This document shows positions 57,048 to 64,000 of a stretch of 64,000 bases of DNA, piece by piece. Location: NCBI GenBank assembly GCA_947626145.1, contig CANQRB010000002.1:132339-196338 (forward strand), written 5' to 3'. A model generated the notes under the pieces. That model did not search any database. It was not told where the DNA came from and saw only the letters and a program-made list of their open reading frames with translations. A program made the translations under genes and the position numbers. Within the stretch, counting starts at the first letter, position 1. Each line of letters begins with the position of its first letter. The stretch comes from an uncultured Clostridia bacterium (GTDB lineage: Bacteria; Bacillota; Clostridia; UMGS1883).

Positions 57048-57446
57048 ATGGCCGATGATAATAAAAACAAAAGGTGGCGCGACAGCTTCGGCCACGCATA
57101 CGAGGGACTTTCCGCCGCCGTAAGACAGGAACGGAACATGAAGGTTCATGTGACAATGACCATCCTTGTCGCGGTCTGCGCGGTGATCTTTGAACTCACT
57201 GTGACTGAAAAGGCCATAGTTTTTATCTGCTGCGGACTGGTGCTGATGGCGGAGCTGTTCAACACCGCCATCGAGGCCGTGGTTGACATCTGTTCGCCCC
57301 AATACAGCAAGGGTGCAAAAAAGGCCAAGGATACCGCCGCCGCGGCGGTGCTTGTGATGAGCATAATATCGGCCGCGGTGGGAATAATTGTTTTCTTCCC
57401 CTACGCGTACAAAATCGGTGATTTTTTGCGGCAAATGGGATTTTAA
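57048..57446 (+). CDS. dgkA: Undecaprenol/diacylglycerol kinase (DgkA family)
   Basis: A 132-residue membrane kinase with three helices; signature LMAELFNTAIEAVVDICSP contains the conserved NTAIE(A)xVD motif. In Gram-positives the enzyme phosphorylates undecaprenol for wall lipid recycling. ATG 57048 is chosen because GGGAG lies 8 bases before; ATG 57042 overlaps the ybeY stop with only 2 bases of spacing. Confidence 0.93.
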   Translation: MADDNKNKRWRDSFGHAYEGLSAAVRQERNMKVHVTMTILVAVCAVIFELTVTEKAIVFICCGLVLMAELFNTAIEAVVDICSPQYSKGAKKAKDTAAAAVLVMSIISAAVGIIVFFPYAYKIGDFLRQMGF

Positions 57447-57460
57447 GAAAGGAACTGATT

Positions 57461-58357
57461 ATGGACAGTAATTTTAAATCCGGCTTCGCCGCGGTGGTGG
57501 GCCGTCCCAACGTTGGCAAGTCCACTCTTATCAACGCGCTCACCGGCCAGAAGGTGGCCATAGTTTCCTCAAAGCCCCAGACCACCCGCAGCAATATGCT
57601 TGCCATGGACAACGGCGAGGGGTATCAGATAGTTTTCACGGACACGCCCGGCGTTCACCGACCGCGGACGGATCTTGGCAGGTTCATGAACGAAAGCGCC
57701 GCCCGGTCAGTGGACGGGGTGGACTGCGCCGTTTTGGTTGTGGAGGCGGGTAAGGAGGTCTATGACCTTGAACGTGAGATACTCGAAAACGTCACGTCCA
57801 AAAGTATACCCGTAATTTTAGCCATAAACAAGACCGACATCGCCAACAAGGAGGATATGCTGCCGCAGATAGAGGCCTTCAGCGGTATCTGCGACTTTGC
57901 GGCAGTGGTGCCCGTTTCCGCCAAAAGAGGGGGCAATCTGTCCGCCCTCCGCGAGGAGATACTTAAGCTCATGCCTGTGGGTCCGGCCTTTTATCCCGAT
58001 GACATCGCCGCCGACAGGACGGTGCGCCAGATGTGCGAGGAAATAATCAGGGAAAAAATACTCCGCCTGCTGGACAAGGAGGTGCCCCATGGCACCGCCG
58101 TTGAGATCGAGGAGATGAAGGAGGAGGAAGGGCTTACCCGCATCAGCGCAGTTATCTACTGTGAAAAGTCCGGCCACAAGCCCATCATTATCGGCAAAAA
58201 CGGAGAGAGCCTGAAGCGCATCGGCTCCTACGCCCGTGAGGATATGGAAAAGCTGCTGGAAACCAAGGTGTTCCTCAAGCTTTGGGTCAAGGTGAGAGCC
58301 GACTGGCGCAACAAGCCCACCGCCCTGAGGGAGCTGGGCTATTCCGACAAGGAATAG
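57461..58357 (+). CDS. era: GTPase Era
   Basis: A 298-residue ribosome-assembly GTPase. G1 GRPNVGKSTLIN, G3 DTPGVHRPR, G4 NKTD, G5 SAKRGGN; C-terminal KH domain with IIIGKNGESLKRIG (about residues 243-256) binds the 16S rRNA 3' end. AAAGGA precedes the ATG. Confidence 0.97.
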   Translation: MDSNFKSGFAAVVGRPNVGKSTLINALTGQKVAIVSSKPQTTRSNMLAMDNGEGYQIVFTDTPGVHRPRTDLGRFMNESAARSVDGVDCAVLVVEAGKEVYDLEREILENVTSKSIPVILAINKTDIANKEDMLPQIEAFSGICDFAAVVPVSAKRGGNLSALREEILKLMPVGPAFYPDDIAADRTVRQMCEEIIREKILRLLDKEVPHGTAVEIEEMKEEEGLTRISAVIYCEKSGHKPIIIGKNGESLKRIGSYAREDMEKLLETKVFLKLWVKVRADWRNKPTALRELGYSDKE

Positions 58358-58417
58358 GGAAATTTTACACCGTGTAATGCCGCTTCCGCTGCAAATAATA
58401 AGCTTGGAGGCGGTATT

Positions 58418-58579
58418 ATGAAGGATATATTCTGGAAGTATTTTACCGAGACGGGTAACATAGAGCTCTATCTTGAATATAAAAGGCGCTGCCGTGAAAG
58501 GCAGCGGGACGGAGAGAAAACCAATGGAGCAGATAGTAAGGACAAAGGCTCTGATAGTCAGAACCGCCAACAGCGGTGA
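58418..58579 (+). CDS. yqzL: YqzL-like small protein
   Basis: A 53-residue protein beginning MKDIFWKYFTETGNIELYLE, which matches the short YqzL family found between era and recO in Bacillota. GGAGGCGG precedes the ATG. The basic, hydrophilic tail overlaps the start of recO in another frame (56 bases). Function unknown. Synteny and N-terminal motif make it a real gene despite its size. Confidence 0.8.
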   Translation: MKDIFWKYFTETGNIELYLEYKRRCRERQRDGEKTNGADSKDKGSDSQNRQQR

Positions 58580-59288
58580 TAACGATCGGGTGCTCACCGC
58601 TGTGTCCCCCGAGATGGGGAAGATAAGCGTTATCGCAAAGGGCGTCAAGAGTCTGAAAAACAAAAACTCAGCGGCGGCGGGAATGATGTGTTACAGTGAT
58701 ATGGTGCTGAAGGAGGGACGGGAGCTGTACTCCCTCATGAGCGCCGAGGTGGCCGAGGGCTTTTACCACCTGCGGGACACGGCGGAGTCCGTGGCCTACG
58801 GAGCCTATTTCTGTTCCCTGCTGGAGAGCTGCACCGAGCCGGGGATTCCCGCCGGGGAAGAGCTCAGGCTCTGTCTCAACACTCTTTTTGCCCTGACAAG
58901 GCGGCCCGAGGCCGGAGCCACCCTGAAGCTGGTCTATGAGCTGAGGCTGGCCGAGGTGCTGGGCCTGGCTCCATACATATCCGAGGAGTGCCAGTGCGGC
59001 AGCCCATCGGAGTACCTGTCCGTCGCCGAGGGGGAGACCTGCTGCGCCGCGCATAAGGATCCCACATCGGTGCGCCTGAGCCGTAACGAAATGGCGGTCA
59101 TGGATTACATACTCACCTCCGAGCTGAAGGAGGCTCTGTTTTTCAATTCTCCGCCTCAGCTCATCGCCCGGTTGGGGCCGGTGATCGAGAGGTATCTGGA
59201 ATATCACCTTGGACGCCTGCCCAAGACGCTTGAATATCTGAAAAATATCATTCCTAAGGGAAAATTCAGAACATTTGAAAAGGAGTGA
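58524..59288 (+). CDS. recO: DNA repair protein RecO
   Basis: A 254-residue recombination mediator (RecFOR pathway). N-terminal OB fold opens VRTKALIVRTANSGDNDRVL and GKISVIAKGVKS; the central helical domain holds a cysteine cluster (EECQCGS, ETCCAAH) of the zinc type. ATG 58524 with GGAGAG upstream; longer readings run through yqzL. Confidence 0.94.
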   Translation: MEQIVRTKALIVRTANSGDNDRVLTAVSPEMGKISVIAKGVKSLKNKNSAAAGMMCYSDMVLKEGRELYSLMSAEVAEGFYHLRDTAESVAYGAYFCSLLESCTEPGIPAGEELRLCLNTLFALTRRPEAGATLKLVYELRLAEVLGLAPYISEECQCGSPSEYLSVAEGETCCAAHKDPTSVRLSRNEMAVMDYILTSELKEALFFNSPPQLIARLGPVIERYLEYHLGRLPKTLEYLKNIIPKGKFRTFEKE

Positions 59289-59293
59289 CGTGT

Positions 59294-59551
59294 ATGTGCA
59301 GATTGTTTGATGAGTGGTCGCCGCAAATCAAAGCATACTATGAAAAAAACGATTTAAGCTTTGAAAAGGCAAAGGGTATGTCTCAGTGCTGGGGCAGGGA
59401 CGATCTTGTCTTGCAGTATTATGATGAAAACAGGTCGAGCGGCAGAGGGTTGCTTGACGAATCTCCTATGCCCGTAGTTTTAAAAATTACTAAGGTGGCT
59501 GACGGACTGCGCTTTGAAAAAACGGAATATACACAAAAATATCTTGCGTGA
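59294..59551 (+). CDS. Hypothetical 85-residue protein
   Basis: Not recognised. Begins MCRLFDEWSPQIKAYYEKND with AAAGGAG 8 bases upstream of ATG 59294; its ribosome site overlaps the end of recO. Contains SQCWGRDDLVLQYYDEN and a C-terminal ITKVADGLRFEKTEY strand pattern. More AT-rich than recO. No membrane segment. Followed by the sleB hairpin. Confidence 0.65.
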   Translation: MCRLFDEWSPQIKAYYEKNDLSFEKAKGMSQCWGRDDLVLQYYDENRSSGRGLLDESPMPVVLKITKVADGLRFEKTEYTQKYLA

Positions 59552-59584
59552 CAAAATATTCTCAAAAATCTCACATAAAACAAG

Positions 59585-59643
59585 GGGCGTTTGTACAAAA
59601 TAATACCAACCTAAAAAAGGAGTGGTATTGTGTACAAACGCTC
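59585..59643 (+). promoter_or_regulatory. Hairpin enclosing the sleB ribosome site and start codon
   Basis: GCGTTTGTACA (59587-59597) is the exact complement of TGTACAAACGC (59631-59641), and AATACCA (59602-59608) of TGGTATT (59623-59629). The 14-base loop contains AAAAAAGGAG, and the GTG start codon (59630-59632) lies at the bulge and in the right arm. Confidence 0.75.
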
Positions 59644-60283
59644 ATTTATGCTTTTTATAACGGTGTTTTCCCTGTTGTATGTGATGATCAGCGGCATCGC
59701 GGTCTCGGCCATATCCAAAAACGGCTCCACCGGCAGCGAGGTCAGGCAGATACAGACCAGACTCAAGAACTGGGGCTATTATACCGGCACGGTTGACGGT
59801 ATCTACGGCTGGCAGACGGAGAGCGCCGTCCGCAGCTTCCAGAAGAAAAACGGCCTCGCCGTGGACGGTGTGGCCGGTGAACAGACCCTTCAGGCCATGG
59901 GCATATATTCCGGCAGCACCAACAGTCAGAGCGAGAGCCAGGTCTATCTTCTTGCCCGGGTGATAAACGGCGAGGCCCGGGGCGAGCCCTATGAGGGTCA
60001 GGTAGCCGTGGGCGCGGTAATACTGAATCGGGTCAAGCACCCATCCTTTCCCAACAGCATCAGCGGGGTGGTGTACCAGAACGGGGCCTTTACCGCCGTG
60101 GACGATGGCCAGATAAACGCCGAAATGTACAGCAGCAGCCTTCGGGCCGCCCGCGACGCCCTTAACGGCTGGGATCCAACCGGCGGGGCGATCTACTACT
60201 ATAACCCGGCCACCGCCACGAATAAGTGGATACGCTCAAGAAAAATAATATGCACCATAGGCAAGCACGTTTTTTGTGAGTGA
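59630..60283 (+). CDS. sleB: Spore cortex-lytic enzyme SleB-type hydrolase
   Basis: A 217-residue exported protein: signal peptide (residues 1-27), peptidoglycan-binding domain (EVRQIQTRLKNWGYYTGTVD; SAVRSFQKKNGLAVDGVAG) and a C-terminal hydrolase_2 domain (ARVINGEARGEPYEGQVAV; AVILNRVKHPSFP), with E of NGEARGE the probable catalytic acid. SleB is a lytic transglycosylase that degrades cortex during germination; vegetative homologues exist. GTG start 7 bases after AAGGAG, inside a strong hairpin. No sigma-G promoter was confidently seen. Confidence 0.9.
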   Translation: MYKRSFMLFITVFSLLYVMISGIAVSAISKNGSTGSEVRQIQTRLKNWGYYTGTVDGIYGWQTESAVRSFQKKNGLAVDGVAGEQTLQAMGIYSGSTNSQSESQVYLLARVINGEARGEPYEGQVAVGAVILNRVKHPSFPNSISGVVYQNGAFTAVDDGQINAEMYSSSLRAARDALNGWDPTGGAIYYYNPATATNKWIRSRKIICTIGKHVFCE

Positions 60284-60374
60284 TAATTTGCGAATATCAT
60301 TTTTTCATTGACACTTAGTATGAGTAACTCTGTCGGAATACAAAAAAGAACTCACTATGTAATTTGGAGGCACG

Positions 60375-60648
60375 GGGGCTGTCCAAAAAAATCGTGCAGA
60401 ACGGACGAAAATCAGCCCGCGCAGGCGGCCCCTGCCGCCGAGCAGGCCCTCCCGCCGACGTACAAAGGTACGTCAAGGGTGATTTTCGTTCGTAGTTCAA
60501 GGGCATAAAAATAAAAGGAAAAACCGCCGTTTCAAAAAACGGCAGTTTTTCAACATTAGTCATAAATATTTAATTATTATCATTTGACTTTTCAACTCTT
60601 AAACTTGTTTTAACCCTTGAACGGTCTGCGCCATTTTTTTACAGCCCC
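60375..60648. repeat. Structured repeat element B, copy 2
   Basis: Same plan and orientation as 49081-49366: GGGGCTGTCC start, GACGAAAATCA / TGATTTTCGTTC stem, GGCGGCCCCTGCCGCC hairpin, hairpin GACGTAC-AAAG-GTACGTC, terminator near 60518-60550 and the right end CGCCATTTTTTTACAGCCCC. The region between terminator and right end differs from copy 1, whereas ends and stems are conserved. Confidence 0.85.
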
Positions 60649-60653
60649 TGCAT

Positions 60654-61445
60654 TTACCATTCATAGGGCGCTTCAGTGCAGCTGACACGAAAACCGCCTC
60701 CGGAAAGATAATCCGAGGCCTTCAGCACCTCAACAAGCGTATCGGTGTCAAAGCCCGGCTCACATAGAAATGTGTAAATAAGACTGTTTTCATTGTTTTG
60801 AAAACCGTCATAGCCGATGGTCAGTCCGCACATCGGTTGGCAGTTCTGTATCGTATAGAGAATTTCCAGCGAAAAAAGGTTCATGTCCTCCGGAACGGCG
60901 GAATATTCAACCGTGAGTGTGACGGCCTTCAGCTCGTCGGTGCTCCGCCAGTAAAAACTGGCGTCCTTGTTTACCTCCGACAGAAATTCCGCCGGGGCGG
61001 TGATATCCACGGTGGAGGTTTCGCCGTCCCAGTCCACGGTCAGCCCCATGAGCTCGCATAGAGGCCGCACAGGCAGAAACGGCCGCCCCCGGTCATAGAT
61101 GATGCCGGTATCGGTTTCCACATAGCCCTCGTTCCGGTTCGTCTGTATCTTTTCCCACAGCTCGTCGGCGTCGGATGCGGTGAAGCGATTGATATAGTTG
61201 GAGGAGAAGTATACCTTTATATCATTTTTGCTCACAATCGCCATCAGCTCATCATAGGAGGATATGTCCGCCCCAAGGGCCTTTACCGTGGCCAGCGCGG
61301 GTACATAGACCCTGCCGTCGAGGACGATGGGCTCCTTAGGCAGCCCGATAGCCTGACCGTTGAGCGTGACCGACACCGCAGCGCAGGCCAGCATGGCCGG
61401 CATGGCGGCCAAAACGGCTATCAGCGCAAAAAAGAATTTTTTCAT
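60654..61445 (-). CDS. Secreted copper-amine-oxidase N-terminal (stalk) domain protein
   Basis: A 263-residue exported protein. Signal peptide MKKFFFALIAVLAAMPAML (residues 1-19). The stalk domain is split: RVYVPALATVKALGADISSYDE early and PFLPVRPLCELMGLTVDWDG around residues 120-140. The rest, with TLTVEYSAVPEDMNLFSLEI, is not recognised. Related stalk repeats occur in the lethal-factor-like protein at 18698-21316. No catalytic residues are evident. ATG 61445 with AAGGGG upstream. Its stop lies 5 bases beyond repeat element B copy 2. Confidence 0.8.
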   Translation of the reverse strand: MKKFFFALIAVLAAMPAMLACAAVSVTLNGQAIGLPKEPIVLDGRVYVPALATVKALGADISSYDELMAIVSKNDIKVYFSSNYINRFTASDADELWEKIQTNRNEGYVETDTGIIYDRGRPFLPVRPLCELMGLTVDWDGETSTVDITAPAEFLSEVNKDASFYWRSTDELKAVTLTVEYSAVPEDMNLFSLEILYTIQNCQPMCGLTIGYDGFQNNENSLIYTFLCEPGFDTDTLVEVLKASDYLSGGGFRVSCTEAPYEW

Positions 61446-61467
61446 TAAATCAACCCCTTTTGACATA

Positions 61468-61496
61468 ATATTATCAAAAATTTAATTTTTTGTCAA
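61468..61496 (-). promoter_or_regulatory. Promoter of the stalk-domain protein
   Basis: Minus strand TTGACA (61496-61491), 17 bases, TAATAT (61473-61468). Confidence 0.75.
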
Positions 61497-61509
61497 GTAT
61501 ATTTCCCGA

Positions 61510-61538
61510 TTGACAAAAAGCGGGCGCTGTGGTATAAT
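61510..61538 (+). promoter_or_regulatory. Promoter of the DUF4380-like gene
   Basis: TTGACA (61510-61515), 17 bases, TATAAT (61533-61538); consensus. Confidence 0.85.
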
Positions 61539-61568
61539 CATGATAAACAAACTAAGGAGGCAGAAAAA

Positions 61569-62447
61569 ATGAGTATACAGATAAACGAGACCGAATACGG
61601 TATGTTCGGCAAATGCCTGAGAATGGCCCGCGACGGCAAGGAGCTGCTGGTGACCCTTGACCGGGGTCCGTATATCATCCGCTACGGCTTTGAGGGCGAG
61701 GACAATATGTTTTATGAGGATGTGGACAAGTTCGCCACAAACGACGTGACCGACAGCCCCTACAAGGAAAATCTCTGGTGGGTAGTGGGCGGACACCGGC
61801 TCTGGGCCAGTCCCGAGGTGGCTCCCCGCACATACTATCCCGACAATTATCCGGTAAAGTACGAAATTGATGGCGATACGGTTACATTCACCGCACCTCC
61901 CCAGGAGTGGAGCCAGATACAGTGTGCCACGAGGGTTTCCATGCGTGAGGGCGGAAACGTGATTTTGGAGCACAAAATTACCAACCTTAACGCCTGGGAT
62001 ATCGAGCTCGCCCCCTGGACGGTGACCGTCATGAACCCTGACGGCGTGGTGTATATTCCCCAAAATGAGCGCAAGACAGGCTTCTTCCCCAACAAGTGGG
62101 TCTGCTACTGGGACTATACCCCCATGAACGACAGCCGCATTAATTTGGGTAAGGACTATATCACCCTCTCCCTTGATCCTGAGAATGATGTGGCCGCCAA
62201 GATAGGCGTCCTCAACGAACACGGCTGGATGGCCTATCTCAGCAAGGGCAACGCTTTCATCAAAAGGTTTGGCTTCACCGAGGGCGCCAATTATCCCGAC
62301 AACGGCTGTAACTGCGAGAGCTACACCTGCAAAAAGTACACCGAGATGGAGTGCCTTTCTCCCATGGCTAAGCTGGCTCCCGGAGCGGGGGCCGTCCATG
62401 TTGAGAACTGGATACTGAAAAAGGCTTCGAGTATAGAGGAAATATAA
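61569..62447 (+). CDS. DUF4380-like beta-sandwich protein
   Basis: A 292-residue cytoplasmic protein resembling DUF4380 / galactose-mutarotase-like folds: VTLDRGPYIIRYGFEG, the GGHRLWASPEVAPRTYYPDN segment, and late KYTEMECLSPMAKLAPG, where EMECLSP is typical of such sugar-binding sandwiches. No signal peptide. It may bind or epimerise a sugar; the substrate is unknown. AGGAGG precedes the start and a terminator follows, so it is monocistronic. Confidence 0.75.
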   Translation: MSIQINETEYGMFGKCLRMARDGKELLVTLDRGPYIIRYGFEGEDNMFYEDVDKFATNDVTDSPYKENLWWVVGGHRLWASPEVAPRTYYPDNYPVKYEIDGDTVTFTAPPQEWSQIQCATRVSMREGGNVILEHKITNLNAWDIELAPWTVTVMNPDGVVYIPQNERKTGFFPNKWVCYWDYTPMNDSRINLGKDYITLSLDPENDVAAKIGVLNEHGWMAYLSKGNAFIKRFGFTEGANYPDNGCNCESYTCKKYTEMECLSPMAKLAPGAGAVHVENWILKKASSIEEI

Positions 62448-62459
62448 ACGTACAAAAAT

Positions 62460-62496
62460 GCCGGGGCAGCCGGAAAAGCTGCCTCGGCGTTGTTTT
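62460..62496. terminator. Terminator between DUF4380-like gene and mgtE
   Basis: GCCGGGGCAGC, loop CGGAAAA, GCTGCCTCGGC, then GTTGTTTT. Lies between convergent genes. Confidence 0.82.
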
Positions 62497-63871
62497 ATAT
62501 CTTTAAAATCAACTTTGCAAACTGGAAATATATAAGCAGCGAAATCGCATCCACAATGGTGGTTATGAAGGGGCTGGCCATTACCGCCGGATCGAAGCCG
62601 ACCTTTTTCGCCAGCATGGGCAGGACACATCCCACGATTTTTGCCACGCATACGACAAATACCAAAGTCATGCAGACGACGGCGGCCACAGTCAGGGTGA
62701 GCGAGTCGTTCCCCAGCACCAGCCGGTCAAAGAGCATTATCTTGGCGAAGTTGGCCGCCGCCAGCACCAAGCTGCACATCGCCGCCACCCGCAGCTCCTT
62801 CCATATGACCTTGGGCATATCGGCGAACTCTATCTCTCCAAGGGAAATACCGCGTATCACGGTTACGCTGGATTGGCTGCCGCAGTTGCCGCCGGTGTCC
62901 ATGAGCATGGGGATAAACGCGCTCAGGGCCATTTGAGCCGCCAGAGCGTCCTCAAATGAGGTGATGATCATGCCGGTGAAGGTGGCGGAGATCATCAGGA
63001 GCAGCAGCCACGGGATGCGGCTCTTAAAGGTCTCAAAGACGCCGGTCTTTAGGTACGGCCTGTCCACGGGCACGATAGCGGCCATCTTTTCGATGTCCTC
63101 CGTTACCTCCTCTTCCAATACGTCCATGACGTCGTCGAAGGTTACTATGCCCACCAGCCGTTTTTCCTCATCCACAACCGGCATTACGATGAGGTCGTAT
63201 TTTGAGAAGCTTTGGGCCACAAGCTCTCTGTCCTCGCCGGTCTCGGCGTAAATTATGTTTTTGTCCATGATCTCGCCCACGAGCTCGTCCTCGTCGGCGA
63301 GGATTATGTCCTGAATGGTGATCTGCCCCAGCAGCATCCGGGAATTGTCGGTGACAAAGCAGTTGTTGATGGTCTCCTTGTCCACGCCTATGCGGCGTAT
63401 GCGCTTGATGGCCTCGGCAATGGTCATTTTCGGCCGCAGAGACACATACTCGGTGGTCATTATGCTGCCGGCGCTGTCCTCGGGGTACTTGAGTATTTCG
63501 TTGATGGACTTCCGTGTTTCGGGGTCGGCCTGCTTAAGGATTCGCTTTACCACATTGGCGGGCATTTCCTCAATGAGGTCAACGGCGTCGTCCACGTACA
63601 TTTCGTCCAGAACGGCCTTCAGCTCGCTGTCGCTGAAGGAGCGGATGAGCAGCTCCTGCGCGTCCTCATCCATTTCCACAAAGGTCTCGGCCGCCTGTTC
63701 CTTTGGCAGAAGGCGGAAAAGCACCGACAGATTTTCCGGCCCGAGCTCATCGAACATTGCCGCCACGTCGGCGGGCTTCAGCGTACCGAAAATGTCCTTT
63801 ATGGAGGCATAGCGCTTGTTTTCAAGCAGAGCCATAATAGTTTTCATTACCGCGTCAAATTCTTCCTGCAT
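62495..63871 (-). CDS. mgtE: Magnesium transporter MgtE
   Basis: A 458-residue Mg2+ channel: N-terminal superhelical domain (residues about 15-130), two CBS domains (about 135-255; EYVSLRPKMTIAEAIKRIR, MPVVDEEKRLVGIVTFDDV) that sense Mg2+, and five membrane helices with the pore signature TGGNCGSQSSVTVIRGIS (about 328-345). Usual length. AAGGAGG lies 8-9 bases before the ATG and can be hidden in a leader hairpin. Confidence 0.96.
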   Translation of the reverse strand: MQEEFDAVMKTIMALLENKRYASIKDIFGTLKPADVAAMFDELGPENLSVLFRLLPKEQAAETFVEMDEDAQELLIRSFSDSELKAVLDEMYVDDAVDLIEEMPANVVKRILKQADPETRKSINEILKYPEDSAGSIMTTEYVSLRPKMTIAEAIKRIRRIGVDKETINNCFVTDNSRMLLGQITIQDIILADEDELVGEIMDKNIIYAETGEDRELVAQSFSKYDLIVMPVVDEEKRLVGIVTFDDVMDVLEEEVTEDIEKMAAIVPVDRPYLKTGVFETFKSRIPWLLLLMISATFTGMIITSFEDALAAQMALSAFIPMLMDTGGNCGSQSSVTVIRGISLGEIEFADMPKVIWKELRVAAMCSLVLAAANFAKIMLFDRLVLGNDSLTLTVAAVVCMTLVFVVCVAKIVGCVLPMLAKKVGFDPAVMASPFITTIVDAISLLIYFQFAKLILKI

Positions 63872-63879
63872 GAAAAAAA

Positions 63880-63978
63880 CCTCCTTATTTTTATGTTATG
63901 TAAAAACACAAAGGAGGCGTCGGTATAGGGTTAGGCGAGGGCGGTCTCACGGACCGCCATACCTCGTCTGCCGACGCC
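63880..63978 (-). promoter_or_regulatory. mgtE leader: SD-sequestering hairpin and adjacent multi-tier stem
   Basis: On the minus strand CCTCCTT (63917-63911) can pair with the ribosome site AAGGAGG (63886-63880), and TTTTTA (63906-63901) with TAAAAA (63893-63888). Just upstream is a three-tier stem: 63916-63923 with 63971-63978 (GGCGTCGG/CCGACGCC), 63936-63940 with 63962-63966 (CGAGG/CCTCG) and 63941-63946 with 63952-63957 (GCGGTC/GACCGC). The two structures share bases 63916-63917, so they partly exclude each other. On the plus strand GGTTAGGCGAGG recalls the M-box opening, but the orientation is away from mgtE and the window ends. Confidence 0.5.
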
Positions 63979-64000
63979 GTTACTGCCGCCGTCCATGAAA

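Noticed and set aside
60375-60648. Element B as an insertion sequence
   Set aside because: No transposase reading frame; too short and composed mainly of stems.
63917-64000. Firm M-box (magnesium riboswitch) call for mgtE
   Set aside because: The recognisable motif is on the strand pointing away from mgtE, is cut by the window end, and its stem pattern does not fully match the known M-box.

Overview
The window reads as chromosome of an endospore-forming, anaerobic member of the Bacillota, class Clostridia, most likely an Oscillospirales/Ruminococcaceae-like lineage. The evidence is the spoIIA operon, yqfC-yqfD, ylbJ and sleB (sporulation and germination), an [FeFe]-hydrogenase-like cluster, the clostridial cmk-plsC-ispH::rpsA order, SLH and copper-amine-oxidase-type secreted domains, and clear sigma-A promoters (TTGACA-17-TATAAT). 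Coding DNA is visibly GC-rich; intergenic regions and a few small genes are AT-rich. No rRNA, tRNA, CRISPR array, prophage or complete insertion sequence was seen.

Layout. 1-3.2 kb: an FHA / FtsW-RodA / PBP wall-synthesis operon. 3.5-5 kb: spoIIAA-spoIIAB-sigF. 5.1-7.4 kb: mini-RNase III and a two-subunit transketolase. 7.5-15 kb: pcrA, a methyltransferase, a BaiN-type flavoprotein, cmk, plsC and an IspH-S1 fusion. 15.2-16.1 kb: an AT-rich islet of three tiny unknown genes. 16.2-21.3 kb: two convergent secreted zinc metallopeptidases, an SLH-M13 enzyme and an anthrax-lethal-factor-like enzyme with lectin and stalk domains. 21.5-29.5 kb: an isolated rpoB-rpoC operon behind a highly structured leader. 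29.6-33.7 kb: an Rpn nuclease, a PadR/DUF1700/DUF4097 envelope module, an SOS-controlled YneA-like protein and a lone Wzz-type protein. 33.8-36.2 kb: argC-argB. 36.4-40.1 kb: DRTGG, ATPase, hydrogenase-like, DRTGG and PHP genes, interrupted by a repeat element. 40.2-49 kb: cysS, DUF4230, a GH36 alpha-galactosidase, azlCD, rplU-prp-rpmA, a MATE pump and a ComEC-like MBL lipoprotein. 49.4-52.1 kb: ylbJ-asnB, leftward. 52.1-59.3 kb: yqfC-yqfD-phoH-pgpH-ybeY-dgkA-era-yqzL-recO. 59.3-64 kb: sleB, a stalk-domain protein, a DUF4380-like protein and mgtE.

How the genes connect. Sporulation genes occur at four places, and ylbJ/asnB and yqfC/yqfD appear to share one back-to-back sigma-E-type promoter region. 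Several genes carry likely RNA or operator control: the rpoB leader (tandem hairpins with one loop sequence), the sleB start-site hairpin, the mgtE leader that can sequester the Shine-Dalgarno (SD) sequence, an argC attenuator-like stem, the L21 leader, three LexA boxes before yneA and a perfect palindrome at galA/azlC. Two families of non-coding repeats occur twice each. One of them shows compensatory base changes between its copies.

The strongest candidates for undescribed biology are the rpoB leader, the covarying structured repeat (49.1 and 60.4 kb), the sleB hairpin and the lectin-bearing lethal-factor-like protease.
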